From Chloroflexota bacterium (lineage in GTDB: Bacteria > Chloroflexota > Anaerolineae > Caldilineales > Caldilineaceae), in assembly GCA_018969295.1 (NCBI GenBank), contig JAGWYN010000002.1, positions 1 to 64,000 on the forward strand: 64,000 bases of DNA. Direction: 5' to 3'. This document shows, piece by piece, positions 44,381 through 53,262 of this stretch. Position 1 is the stretch's first letter. The number at the start of each line of letters is the position of its first letter. Under the pieces are notes generated by a model, which saw nothing but the letters and a program-made list of their open reading frames with translations, searched no databases and was not told the origin of the DNA. The translations under genes were made by a program, and so were the position numbers.

Positions 44381-44550
44381 TGCAGAAACGTGTCTAGCAG
44401 AAAACTGTCACAATCAATTCTGTTCAGATTTGCCTGGGCGCATCCTCTCCTGTTGGCGGTCAGCGGGAAACGGCCAGCGCCTTGCTGGCTGTCCCCGCTA
44501 TCGACACAAGCACGTCAGTTGTGATGCCTTCTGGCAAAGCTGTTTCTGCA
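44381..44550 (-). promoter_or_regulatory. Structured leader of the cysO operon, candidate riboswitch
   Basis: TGCAGAAAC (44381-44389) is exactly complementary to GTTTCTGCA (44542-44550), giving a 9-bp closing helix. Inside are hairpins TGCC-TTCT-GGCA (44525-44536), CACAA/TTGTG (44505-44523) and a composite stem AGCGGG/CCCGCT with GCCAGC/GCTGGC (44462-44499). A terminator follows the closing helix. No T-box, S-box, cobalamin or Moco motif was found by eye. The rest of the gap 44294-44773 holds the two divergent promoters. Confidence 0.5.
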
Positions 44551-44606
44551 TTTTCAGTCAATTTCTGAATTTCAGCCATTTGAAGATAGTTCAGATGGCA
44601 TTTTCC

Positions 44607-44634
44607 AGTATAGTCAGAGCGCCGCTGCTGTCAA
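44607..44634 (-). promoter_or_regulatory. Promoter of the cysO operon
   Basis: Minus strand TTGACA (plus 44629-44634), 16-base spacer, TATACT (plus 44607-44612). Transcription would start near 44600, about 307 bases before the cysO ATG, an unusually long leader for this genome segment. Confidence 0.75.
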
Positions 44635-44694
44635 GCTGAAGGATTGGCTGTACGGTATAATTCCTTCCACTTGACGGCAGCTCCCCCCCGACAA

Positions 44695-44724
44695 TTGGCC
44701 AGGTTTCCCCAGATGGCGTACAAT
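44695..44724 (+). promoter_or_regulatory. Promoter of the S9 peptidase gene
   Basis: TTGGCC (44695-44700), 18-base spacer, TACAAT (44719-44724), 49 bases before the ATG. A TATAAT at 44656 is a second possible -10 without a -35. Confidence 0.5.
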
Positions 44725-44773
44725 CGAACGCAGATTGCTTGTATCCACTCTTCACCTGGTCAGGAAATGCTCC

Positions 44774-46681
44774 ATGACACCTGCCTATTCGATTCAATCG
44801 TTGTTGGCCGCCCGCCAGTTTGTTGCACCGCAGCGGGTGGGAGATCGTCTTTATTTTATCAGTGACCTCTCTGGCCGCCTGAGCCTGTATACCATGCGGG
44901 TCGGCGGCAGTGTCCCCGAGCCGTTGGTCCCACCCGATCTGGCGCTGCCCAACCCCCATCTGCTGGAGGGGGCGGTGGTTTTTTGTGTGCTGCCTGCGCT
45001 CGGCCAGATCTTGTTGATGCTCGACTGTGACGGCGACGAGAACTACCAGCCCGTCTTTGTCCCGATCGACGGCGGCCTGCCCGTGCCGATCTTTGGAGAT
45101 CGCTTCAGCGGCCAGCAAGTTCTTTGTTCGGCCTGCGACCCCCAGCAGGGGTTGGCCTTGTTCAATGTAGACCCACGGCGCTCCCCATGGTTGGAGTCCT
45201 TTCGTGCCGATCTGGCGACACGGGAGTTGACCAGCCTGGGAAGCAGCCTCTACGGCAACGCTCCTGTGGGCCACGACGCCCCAATGGACATGGTTCTGTT
45301 GGCGGACCAGTACACAGCCGGCGATGTCGTCTGGTATCTCTGGCGCAAGGGGGAGAGCGAACGCCAACTGTTGTATGGGACGCCGCTGGAAAAGCGGATA
45401 CCTGGAGAGCCGATCGTGCCCAACGGGCTCGGCAGTGCCCAGATTGTCGACGACAGAGGGGTGCTGTTGATCTCGGCACTTTTTTCTGACACCTATGGGT
45501 TGGGCTACCTGTCTCTGCAAGACCCTACAGAGGTGTTGCCGGTCAGTGTCCAGGGCACGCGCCACAGTGGAGTGGGTGAACTGGTTGGGCTGCACGCGGC
45601 GCCTGACCAGCACTACCGGCTGGTCTACAACATCGACGGCGCCTCCTGGGTTTACATTGGCCACTTTGACCGCGACCTTCTGCAGTTCGAGGTCGACCAG
45701 CTGCTGGTCGGCGAAGAGGAGTTCAGCGACGGGGTCCTCGAATCGTTCAGCACAGACCCTGTCTCCCGCTCCCATGTGCTCTCTTTTTCGACGGCGACCT
45801 CGCCTTCACAGCTTTATGTGGTAGAGCCCGATGGCAGCGTGCAGCGTCAGACCCACGAGCGGTTGTTGGGGATTCCCCGTCGGCTGTTGGCAGTGGGAGA
45901 AGAGGCCTCCTACCTTTCGCACGACGGGCTGCGCATCTCCGCCCGCCTCTACTTGCCGGCGGCTGAGCTGGGCTTTGTGGGGCCGCGCCCGGTGATCTTT
46001 TACATCCACGGCGGCCCACAGAGCCAGGAACGGCCCGATTTCACCTGGTTTTCGATGCCGCTCATCCAATTTTTCACGCTCAACGGCTTTGCCGTGTGGG
46101 TGCCGAATGTGCGGGGCAGCGCCGGCTATGGGCTGGCGTACATGAAGCGGGTGGACCAGGACTGGGGAGGGCAGGATCGGCTCGACCATGTCGCTGCCTT
46201 CGAGCGGCTGCGCCAGGACAGCCGGCTGGACATGGCGCGCGCCGGCGTGATGGGGCGCTCCTACGGCGGGTACATGACCCTGATGCTGGCTGGGCGTCAC
46301 CCCGAGCTCTGGAAGGCGGCCTGCGACATGTTTGGGCCTTCCAACCTCCTGACCTTTCTGGATCGCATCCCAGAAGCCTGGAAGACCTACTTCACCCTGG
46401 CGATCGGCCACCCGAATCACGACCACGACCTGTTGGTCGAGCGATCTCCCAGCACCTATCTGCACCAGATCGCCTGTCCGCTACTTGTTCTGCAGGGTGC
46501 CAACGACCCACGGGTGGTCGAACAGGAGTCGAGCGACGTCGTTGAGCGGCTGCGCAGCCAGGGCAAACGGGTCGACTACGTAGTCTACCCCGACGAAGGG
46601 CACGATGTCCTCAAATACCCCAACAAAGTGGACTGCTACAGCCGGATCACCGAATTTTTCCGCATGCATCTGCAGCCCTGA
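44774..46681 (+). CDS. S9-family prolyl oligopeptidase-like peptidase
   Basis: 635 residues: an N-terminal beta propeller and a C-terminal alpha/beta hydrolase domain. The catalytic triad is Ser496 (GRSYGGYM), Asp578 (GANDPRV) and His610 (PDEGHD), in the order and spacing of acylaminoacyl peptidase and prolyl oligopeptidase. No signal peptide is seen, so it is probably cytoplasmic. Start ATG 44774 has AGGA upstream. It is divergent from the cysO operon. Confidence 0.87.
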   Translation: MTPAYSIQSLLAARQFVAPQRVGDRLYFISDLSGRLSLYTMRVGGSVPEPLVPPDLALPNPHLLEGAVVFCVLPALGQILLMLDCDGDENYQPVFVPIDGGLPVPIFGDRFSGQQVLCSACDPQQGLALFNVDPRRSPWLESFRADLATRELTSLGSSLYGNAPVGHDAPMDMVLLADQYTAGDVVWYLWRKGESERQLLYGTPLEKRIPGEPIVPNGLGSAQIVDDRGVLLISALFSDTYGLGYLSLQDPTEVLPVSVQGTRHSGVGELVGLHAAPDQHYRLVYNIDGASWVYIGHFDRDLLQFEVDQLLVGEEEFSDGVLESFSTDPVSRSHVLSFSTATSPSQLYVVEPDGSVQRQTHERLLGIPRRLLAVGEEASYLSHDGLRISARLYLPAAELGFVGPRPVIFYIHGGPQSQERPDFTWFSMPLIQFFTLNGFAVWVPNVRGSAGYGLAYMKRVDQDWGGQDRLDHVAAFERLRQDSRLDMARAGVMGRSYGGYMTLMLAGRHPELWKAACDMFGPSNLLTFLDRIPEAWKTYFTLAIGHPNHDHDLLVERSPSTYLHQIACPLLVLQGANDPRVVEQESSDVVERLRSQGKRVDYVVYPDEGHDVLKYPNKVDCYSRITEFFRMHLQP

Positions 46682-46768
46682 GTCTGCGGGCGTGGGTTGC
46701 CTGCAGAGAGATCGCGCAGGCACACTCCAGGCGGACAGCCCGTTTGGACAAAGGCGCCGAACGCGACG

Positions 46769-46794
46769 GCTGCCGAGCGATGTCGCTCGGCAGC
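46769..46794. terminator. Inverted repeat between convergent genes
   Basis: Perfect 12-bp stem GCTGCCGAGCGA (46769-46780) with TCGCTCGGCAGC (46783-46794), two-base loop. It lies between the S9 peptidase and glpV stops. There is no U-tract, so it may act as a mRNA 3'-end protector rather than a classic terminator. A 10-base direct repeat TGTGCACGAT follows at 46809-46828. Confidence 0.5.
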
Positions 46795-46837
46795 CTGCTT
46801 ACCCTGACTGTGCACGATTGTGCACGATGTCCCTACA

Positions 46838-48658
46838 CTACTGATTGGCGTCGGCCCAGGTCTGGATCAACGTATCGTAGGAAATGGTCTCCGGCGCGCC
46901 CTTTTCGTCTTCCAGTTTCGGATAAGGGGCACCGGGCTGGTCGAACCAGTACTGGGCATCCTGTTCCGGGTTCAACTTGGGCGAGCATTCCTTCAGACCA
47001 GCGCGCTCGAGGCGGGCCAGCACGTCATCCTGTGCGGCGGCCAGGCTGTCCATGGCTTCCTGGGCTGTCTTCTCGCCGGTGATGGCCGGGGCGATATTCT
47101 GCCACCAGAGCTGCGCCAGCTTGGGATAGTCAGGAACGTTGGTGCCGGTCGGCGTCCACTGCACACGGGCTGGCGAGCGATAGAATTCGATCAGACCGCC
47201 GTACTTGGCAGCGTTTTCGGTGAAGTAGTCGCTGCGGATGTCGCTGTCGCGGATGAAGGTCAAGCCGACGATGCTCTTCTTGAGCGAAGTGGTTTTGGCG
47301 GTCACGAACTGGGCATAGAGCCAGGCGGCGGCCCGGCGGTCAGCCGGCGTGCTGTTGAGCAGCGTCCACGAACCGGCGTCCTGGTAGCCCAGTTTCATCC
47401 CTTCCTGCCAGTAGGCGCCGTGTGGGCTGGGAGCCATGCGCCACTTGGGGGTGCCATCTTCGTTCATGACAGCCAGCCCAGGCTGGGTCATGTCGGCGGT
47501 GAAGGCTGTATACCAGAAAATCTGCTGCGCGACGTTGCCCTGAGCGGGCACCGGGCCTGCTTCCGAGAAGGTCATCCCAGCGGCTTCTGGGGGAGCGTAG
47601 GCCTTGAGCCAGTCGATGTATTTCTGCAGAGAATAGACTGCAGCCGGGCCGTTGACATCGCCGCCCCGTGTGACGGAGGAGCCAGCCGGGGAGCAGCCTT
47701 CGACGCGGATCCCCCACTCGTCGACAGGGTTGCCGTTCGGAATGCCAGGGTCGCCGTTGCCAGCCATGGAGAGCCAGGCATCGGTGAAGCGCCAGCCCAG
47801 CGACGGGTCTTTTTTGCCGTAGTCCATGTGCCCATAGACCTTCTGCCCGTCGATCGTGCCATCGCCGTTCACCTTGTTGGTGAAAAAGTCGGCGATATCT
47901 TCGTAGGCACTCCAGTTGACCGGCACGCCCAGCTCATAGCCGTAGGCATCCCGGAACTGCTGTTGGATATCTGGGTTGGTGAACCAGTCGTAGCGGAACC
48001 AGTAAAGGTTAGCGAACTGCTGGTCGGGCAGCTGGTACATCTTGCCGTCGGGGGACGTGGTGAAGCTCTTGCCGATGAAGTCGTCTACATCTAGCGTGGG
48101 CAGGGTGACGTCCTTGCCTTCACCAGTCATGTAGTCGGAGAGCGGCACGACAAACCCATAGCGGAAGTGGGTGCCGATCAGGTCAGAGTCGTTGACGTAG
48201 GCGTCATAGATATTCTGGCCGGACTGGAACTGCGTCTGCAACTTCTCGATGACATCGCCTTCCTGGATCAGGTCGTGGGTGAGGTTGATCCCAGTGATCT
48301 CCGAGAAGGCCTTGGCCAGGACATTCGCCTCATACTCATGGGTCGCGATGGTTTCGGAGACGACGTTGATGCTCATGCCGCGGTAAGGGGCAGACGCCTG
48401 GATGAACCATTTCATCTCTTCCATCTGCTCTTCTTTGCTGAGTGTGCTGGGCTGGAACTCTTCGTTCACCCATTTCTCAGCGGCGGCCAGCAGCGCTGCA
48501 TCGTCGCTGGCTGGGGCAGCAGCTTCTCCCTCGGCGGCGGGTGCGGCCGGGGCTGCCGCCGGGGCAGTTGCGCCGCCGCAGGCGGCCAGCACCAGGCTGA
48601 CGAGCATCAGCAGGCTGATCCACGTCAATCTGGTGCTTCTTTGTCTTGGTTTTTTCAT
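46838..48658 (-). CDS. glpV: Substrate-binding lipoprotein of a GlpSTPQUV-type ABC importer
   Basis: 606 residues with a lipoprotein signal (LLMLVSLVLAACGG), an Ala/Pro-rich linker and a large family 1-like binding domain, longer than typical 420-residue sugar binders and close to the 570-600 residues of GlpV. Its place as last gene of an operon with two ATPases, two permeases and a DUF2160 protein is exactly that of rhizobial glycerol uptake. Glycerol as substrate is inferred from that. The start ATG has GAAGGAGAAC upstream. Confidence 0.75.
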   Translation of the reverse strand: MKKPRQRSTRLTWISLLMLVSLVLAACGGATAPAAAPAAPAAEGEAAAPASDDAALLAAAEKWVNEEFQPSTLSKEEQMEEMKWFIQASAPYRGMSINVVSETIATHEYEANVLAKAFSEITGINLTHDLIQEGDVIEKLQTQFQSGQNIYDAYVNDSDLIGTHFRYGFVVPLSDYMTGEGKDVTLPTLDVDDFIGKSFTTSPDGKMYQLPDQQFANLYWFRYDWFTNPDIQQQFRDAYGYELGVPVNWSAYEDIADFFTNKVNGDGTIDGQKVYGHMDYGKKDPSLGWRFTDAWLSMAGNGDPGIPNGNPVDEWGIRVEGCSPAGSSVTRGGDVNGPAAVYSLQKYIDWLKAYAPPEAAGMTFSEAGPVPAQGNVAQQIFWYTAFTADMTQPGLAVMNEDGTPKWRMAPSPHGAYWQEGMKLGYQDAGSWTLLNSTPADRRAAAWLYAQFVTAKTTSLKKSIVGLTFIRDSDIRSDYFTENAAKYGGLIEFYRSPARVQWTPTGTNVPDYPKLAQLWWQNIAPAITGEKTAQEAMDSLAAAQDDVLARLERAGLKECSPKLNPEQDAQYWFDQPGAPYPKLEDEKGAPETISYDTLIQTWADANQ

Positions 48659-48772
48659 GTTGTTCTCCTTCGAACGGATGTGATGAAAAATAGACTTCCG
48701 TACAGCTTACCGCTGCCCGCCGGGAAGGTATCGACGGAGAGCCGGATTCGTCAACAGGGAGTGGCGACGCTG

Positions 48773-49057
48773 CTACCCCCAGCGTAGAACCAAAACCATC
48801 CAGAGCGCGCAGAGAGCGACGGCCCCGAGCTGCGTCGCGTCAGTGGCCAGCAGCCAGGCCAGGTTGATCAGCGCACAGACGATCAGCCCGATATAGAGTC
48901 GATCCCCGCGCGTCGTCTCGATCGGCAGAAACCCCTTGCGGGCATAGGAGGGGTTGCGTGCGCCGAGCAACGCCATCGAGGCCAGCATCAAAAACACCGC
49001 TCCAAAAAACAACGCTGTCGGCGTTGTCCACGCCATCCATTCCAGTGGGCCACCCAT
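48773..49057 (-). CDS. glpU: DUF2160 small membrane protein of the glycerol importer
   Basis: 94 residues with two to three helices (PTALFFGAVFLMLASMALLG, LYIGLIVCALINLAWLLATD, AVALCALWMVLVLRWG). The sequence GFLPIETTRGDRLYIGLI between helices is a typical DUF2160 pattern. Start ATG 49057 has GGAGGAG upstream. In rhizobia this gene, glpU, lies between glpQ and glpV as it does here. Confidence 0.78.
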   Translation of the reverse strand: MGGPLEWMAWTTPTALFFGAVFLMLASMALLGARNPSYARKGFLPIETTRGDRLYIGLIVCALINLAWLLATDATQLGAVALCALWMVLVLRWG

Positions 49058-49088
49058 CTGAGACTCCTCCGGGTCAGCGGGCTCTGGG

Positions 49089-49910
49089 CTACACGCGCCC
49101 CAGAGCAAACCCTTTTGCAATATAGTTGCGGACAAAATAGATCACCAGCGCCCCCGGGAGAATCGTGAGCACCCCAGCAGCAGCCAACAGCCCCCAGTCG
49201 ATCCCGCTGGCACTGACCGTGCGCGTCATCGTTGCTGCGATCGGTTTGGCGTTGACCGTGGTCAAGGTGCGGGCCAGCAGCAATTCCACCCAGCTGAACA
49301 TGAAGGTAAAAAAGGCCGTCACGCCGATCCCACTCCGGATCAAGGGCAGAAACAGTCGAAAAAAGAAGCGGGGGAAGCTGTAGCCGTCGATCGCGGCGGT
49401 CTCGTCGATCTCTTTGGGCACCCCGGACATGAACCCTTCCAGAATCCAGACTGCCAGCGGCACATTGAAGAGCATGTGTGCCAGCGCGACGCCCAGGTGT
49501 GTGTCAAACAGCCCAATGTTCTGATAGAGCTGAAAAAAGGGCAACAAAAACACTGCGGCTGGCGCCATGCGGTTGGTCAGCAGCCAAAAAAACAGATGGT
49601 TGTCGCCGAGAAAATTGTAGCGCGAAAAGGCATAGGCGGCTGGCAGCGCCACAGCCACCGACATCACCGTGTTCAACACGGTGTAGGCAATCGAGTTCAG
49701 GTATCCCGAATACCAGGCTGGGTCGGTAAAAATCTGGAGATAATTGTCGAAGGTTGGGGCATTCGGCAGCAGCGTCAGACCTCCCAAGATCTCGTTGTTG
49801 GTCTTGAGCGACATGTTGATCAGCCAGTAGATCGGCAGCATCAACAGCACAAAATAGACCAAAACAGCCGTACCCCGCCATGAAATCTGAACTTTGCTTT
49901 TCACAGACAC
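49089..49910 (-). CDS. glpQ: ABC importer permease, GlpQ-like
   Basis: 273 residues with six helices of the binding-protein-dependent permease family. The EAA motif, which docks to the ATPase, is EIDETAAIDGYSFPRFFFRLFLPLI. N-terminal LMLPIYWLINMSLKTNNEI is typical of the second carbohydrate permease (MalG-like). Start GTG 49910 follows GGGAG. It follows the other permease by 38 bases. Confidence 0.8.
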   Translation of the reverse strand: MSVKSKVQISWRGTAVLVYFVLLMLPIYWLINMSLKTNNEILGGLTLLPNAPTFDNYLQIFTDPAWYSGYLNSIAYTVLNTVMSVAVALPAAYAFSRYNFLGDNHLFFWLLTNRMAPAAVFLLPFFQLYQNIGLFDTHLGVALAHMLFNVPLAVWILEGFMSGVPKEIDETAAIDGYSFPRFFFRLFLPLIRSGIGVTAFFTFMFSWVELLLARTLTTVNAKPIAATMTRTVSASGIDWGLLAAAGVLTILPGALVIYFVRNYIAKGFALGRV

Positions 49911-49948
49911 ACGCTCCCTTCACCCGCTATCGGCCCCCTTGGCGGCCG

Positions 49949-50815
49949 CTATTTGCGCCCGGCACGCAGAATCGCCGTGTAAAAAACAAAACACAAAATC
50001 TGGATCAACAAGAAATAGATCAACGAGAAGGCAGAGCCGTTCCCCAGATCGAACTGGCCGATCGCGATATTGGAGAGATAGATGCTCAAAAAGGTGGTCG
50101 CCGTGCCAGGGCCGCCGCCGGTCACCACAAACGGTTCGGTGTAGATCATAAAGCTGTCCATAAAACGAAGCAGCACGGCGATCAGCAGCACACCCCGCAG
50201 CTTGGGCAGCTGGATGTACCAGAAGATCGACCACAGCCTGGCGCCGTCGATGCGCGCAGCCTGGTAGAAGGGGTCGGGGATGGCACGCAGCCCTGCGTAG
50301 CAGAGCAGGGCGACCAGCGGCGTCCAATGCCAGACATCCATCACCAGCACCGTGATCCAGGCGTCGCGCGGCTCCAGCGTGTAGTTGTAGGAGAGCCCCA
50401 GGATGTTGTTGACGAAATAGCCGCCCAGGCCGATGTCAGCTCGGCCAAAAATCTGCCAGATGGTGCCGACCACATTCCACGGAATCAACAGGGGCAGGGC
50501 GATCAGGACCAGACTGAGCGAAGCCTGCCAGCCTTTGGCGGGCAATGCCAGCGCCACCGCAATTCCCAGCGGGATCTGAATGAGCAGCACTTGAAACGAA
50601 AAGAGCAGATTGCGCCAGAACGCAGCGTGCAGATCTGGGTTGCGCACGGTGTCGATAAACCACTCGTTCCCGACCCAGACACGCTGTCCGGGCCCCAGAA
50701 TATCTTGCACGGAGTAGTTCACCACGGTCATCAGGGGCAGGATGGCGCTGAACGCCACCGAGAGGACGACCGGCAACACAAGCAGCCAGGCGCGGTGATT
50801 CACGGTCTTCTGCAC
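49949..50815 (-). CDS. glpP: ABC importer permease, GlpP-like
   Basis: About 288 residues with six helices. The EAA loop appears as YQAARIDGARLWSIFWYIQLPKLRG. I chose GTG 50815, preceded by GGGGGGAG five bases before it; an upstream TTG at 50845 would add ten residues that include the ribosome site itself. It is a MalF-like partner of GlpQ. The N-terminal AWLLVLPVVLSVAFSAILPLMTVVNYS is the usual first helix. Confidence 0.8.
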   Translation of the reverse strand: MQKTVNHRAWLLVLPVVLSVAFSAILPLMTVVNYSVQDILGPGQRVWVGNEWFIDTVRNPDLHAAFWRNLLFSFQVLLIQIPLGIAVALALPAKGWQASLSLVLIALPLLIPWNVVGTIWQIFGRADIGLGGYFVNNILGLSYNYTLEPRDAWITVLVMDVWHWTPLVALLCYAGLRAIPDPFYQAARIDGARLWSIFWYIQLPKLRGVLLIAVLLRFMDSFMIYTEPFVVTGGGPGTATTFLSIYLSNIAIGQFDLGNGSAFSLIYFLLIQILCFVFYTAILRAGRK

Positions 50816-50873
50816 GGCTTCTCCCCCCCTGCGTGGTTGTGACAACGGTCAAGATACACGGCGTTTGCCCCTT

Positions 50874-51956
50874 TTATACAGCCATCCCGTTGCGATAAAT
50901 CCGCAGCCGTTCTGCGGGAAAGTGCAGCCAGCCAGGCCCCAGGCTGGCTGTGGCCTCTTCAGCAAGTTTGGCTTTGATCCTCTGGGCTGTCCCTGCAAGT
51001 TCGGCAGTGACAATCTGATAGTTGCCCAGATCTTCGACCCGTGTGACATGCACGGGAAGGGCACCTGGGGCTGCGACGGTGCTGTACCGCACGAACTCAG
51101 GTCGAATCCCGATCGACAGCTCATCCCCTGCTGCCAGGTGCAGCGCGCCGGCGTCGACCTGCAGCGGCTGGTCGCCGACACAGACGCGACCGTCGACCAG
51201 CCGGGCTGGCAACAGGTTCATGCCGGGCGATCCGATAAAATAGCCGACAAAGGTGTGGGCGGGGCGCTCGAAGAGCTCCTGGGGGGTGCCTACTTGCACG
51301 ACGCTGCCTTCATACATGACGACAACCTGGTCGGCAAAGGTCAACGCCTCGGTCTGGTCGTGGGTGACATAGATCAACGTCAACTTGAACTGACGGTGAA
51401 TCTGCTTGAGTTTGCTGCGCAGCACCAGCTTGAGCTGCGGGTCGATGACCGTCAGCGGTTCGTCGAACAAGATGGCCGCCACATCGCTGCGCACCAACCC
51501 GCGCCCCAGCGAGATCTTCTGTTTGATGTCAGCGCTCAGACCGCTGGCGCGACGTCTGAGATCCTCGGTGAGGTCGAGTTGTTCGGCAATCTCTTGAACC
51601 CGACGGGTGACTTCGGGCGGTCGCACGCCGCGGTTGCGCAGCGGGAACGCCAGGTTGTCGAAGACGGTCATGGTGTCGTAGATCACAGGGAATTGAAAGA
51701 CCTGCGCAATGTTGCGCCGCTCCGTCGGCAGCTCGGTCACATCCTTGCCGTCGAAGAGCACCTGACCCTGGGTCGGTTGGATCAGGCCAGAGATGATGTT
51801 GAGCAGAGTGGTCTTTCCACAACCGGAAGGGCCCAGCAGGGCATAGGCACCGCCATCTTCCCAGGTCATCTCCAGCGGACGAACCGCATAGTCTTCAGGT
51901 TTGCCCGGTTGGGAATGATAGCTGTGTGCCAGGCCACGCAATTTTACTTCTGCCAT
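50874..51956 (-). CDS. glpT: ABC importer ATPase GlpT, with a degenerate signature motif
   Basis: 360 residues: Walker A GPSGCGKTT (42-50), Walker B ILFDEP (162-167), H-loop YVTHDQTEAL, and a C-terminal TOBE regulatory domain. The ABC signature is LSADIKQ (140-146) in place of LSGGQ. The Q-loop is FQFPVIYDTMTV. The start overlaps the glpS stop as ATGA. It is part of the same operon as GlpS, with which it forms the ATPase dimer. Confidence 0.82.
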   Translation of the reverse strand: MAEVKLRGLAHSYHSQPGKPEDYAVRPLEMTWEDGGAYALLGPSGCGKTTLLNIISGLIQPTQGQVLFDGKDVTELPTERRNIAQVFQFPVIYDTMTVFDNLAFPLRNRGVRPPEVTRRVQEIAEQLDLTEDLRRRASGLSADIKQKISLGRGLVRSDVAAILFDEPLTVIDPQLKLVLRSKLKQIHRQFKLTLIYVTHDQTEALTFADQVVVMYEGSVVQVGTPQELFERPAHTFVGYFIGSPGMNLLPARLVDGRVCVGDQPLQVDAGALHLAAGDELSIGIRPEFVRYSTVAAPGALPVHVTRVEDLGNYQIVTAELAGTAQRIKAKLAEEATASLGPGWLHFPAERLRIYRNGMAV

Positions 51957-53074
51957 CAGGCTCGCTCCTTGCGTTGGTCAGCCGTGCGCGGCGGTGAAGC
52001 GGCCAAAGCCCCCGAGGCGGTAAAGACAAAGAGGCGATGCGGGTCAAGATAGAGCCTGGCCTGCTGTTCGTAGCTGAAATTGTGGATGCCTGACAGTTGT
52101 GCGATCAGGTGAAATTCGCCGCCGCTGCCGTCGCGATGGTCGGCATGCACGATGGTTTCTGAGCCGCTCAGCTCTGCCAGCTCGATCCAGGCTGGGATCT
52201 CGATTTCCCTGCCCAGGTGTGCCTCCATGGCGACATGATGGGCGCGCACCCCCAGCCAATAGGTGCCGCCGGGCAGCCCAGCCATGTGTGGGGGCAGCGG
52301 AAAACGGATGTCCCCTGAAAGAAGCGCCAGCCCCCCTTCAAAAACCGCCGGAAGAATATTCAACGGCGGGTCGCTGAAGACCTCCCCCACCCGCCGCTGT
52401 GCTGGCTGGTGATAGACAGCCAGCGTCGGGCCGATCTGCAAGAGATCCCCTTTGTCCAAGACGGCGGTCACCCCGCCCATCAACAACGCTTCCAGCGGTT
52501 CAGTGGTGGAGTAGACCACGATCGCGTTGCGCCGCGCAAAGATCTGGCCAAGCTCGGCACGCAATTCCTCACGCAATTTGTAGTCGAGGTTGACCAGGGG
52601 TTCGTCCAACAAGAGCAAGGGGGCCTGCTTGACCAACGCACGGGCGATCGCTGTACGCTGCTGTTGCCCGCCAGACAACGCAGCAGGCAGCCGGTCAAGC
52701 AGATGGCCGATGCGCATCATCTCTGCCGTTTCCCGCACACGCCGCTGGATCTCATCGTTGCTGAATTTTTTTTGCAGGCGCAGCGGCGAGGCGATGTTCT
52801 CAAAAACAGTCAGAGAGGGATAGTTGATGAACTGCTGGTAGACAAAAGCGACGTTGCGCTGTTGAACCGGGCGCCCGGTGACATCCTGGCCGTCCACCAA
52901 CACCTGCCCTGTCGTCGGGCGGTCCAGGCCAGCCATCACACGCATCAACGACGTCTTTCCTGCCTGAGTGGGGCCGAGCAACACGTTCAACCCCGGCTCC
53001 AGCGCCATGCTCATCGAATACAGATGCGACTCGCCGTTGACTTCCCGGGTGACCGCTTCCAGCACAAGCTTCAT
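51956..53074 (-). CDS. glpS: ABC importer ATPase GlpS, without the H-loop histidine
   Basis: 372 residues. Walker A is GPTQAGKTS (34-42), as in the GlpS group where AGKT replaces CGKT; the signature is a canonical LSGGQQQR (133-140) and Walker B is LLLLDEPLVNLD. The position of the H-loop His reads VYSTTEPLEALLMGG, with Thr-Thr. The C-terminal TOBE domain follows. The ATG at 53074 is the first gene after a consensus-like promoter, 95 bases downstream of the predicted start site. Confidence 0.82.
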   Translation of the reverse strand: MKLVLEAVTREVNGESHLYSMSMALEPGLNVLLGPTQAGKTSLMRVMAGLDRPTTGQVLVDGQDVTGRPVQQRNVAFVYQQFINYPSLTVFENIASPLRLQKKFSNDEIQRRVRETAEMMRIGHLLDRLPAALSGGQQQRTAIARALVKQAPLLLLDEPLVNLDYKLREELRAELGQIFARRNAIVVYSTTEPLEALLMGGVTAVLDKGDLLQIGPTLAVYHQPAQRRVGEVFSDPPLNILPAVFEGGLALLSGDIRFPLPPHMAGLPGGTYWLGVRAHHVAMEAHLGREIEIPAWIELAELSGSETIVHADHRDGSGGEFHLIAQLSGIHNFSYEQQARLYLDPHRLFVFTASGALAASPPRTADQRKERA

Positions 53075-53174
53075 GGTGTCTCTGCCCTGGCCTTTTGCAG
53101 AGCACAAAGAGGGGCGTGGATCGGTAGCATCGCTTAAAACCACCTTTCTTGTCTTTTGGCTTGACTTGCTCCCA

Positions 53175-53203
53175 ACGATACCATGCGTCGCCGCAGCTGT
53201 CAA
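53175..53203 (-). promoter_or_regulatory. Promoter of the glpSTPQUV operon
   Basis: Minus strand TTGACA (plus 53198-53203), exact 17-base spacer, TATCGT (plus 53175-53180). The consensus -35 with a weaker -10 fits a regulated promoter. No clear inverted repeat operator was seen at it. Confidence 0.65.
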
Positions 53204-53232
53204 AATGCTCTCCAAACCAAAAATCGGCTCCT

Positions 53233-53262
53233 TTGCAAAATCGCGTGCCCGGCTGCTAAAAT
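53233..53262 (+). promoter_or_regulatory. Promoter of the SH3/glycoside-hydrolase-like gene
   Basis: TTGCAA (53233-53238), 18-base spacer, TAAAAT (53257-53262), 63 bases before the ATG at 53326, which has AAGGAG upstream. Confidence 0.55.

Noticed and set aside
44390..44600. Known riboswitch classes (SAM, cobalamin, T-box, Moco) in the cysO leader
   Set aside because: None of their conserved boxes could be found by eye; I kept it as an unclassified structured leader instead.
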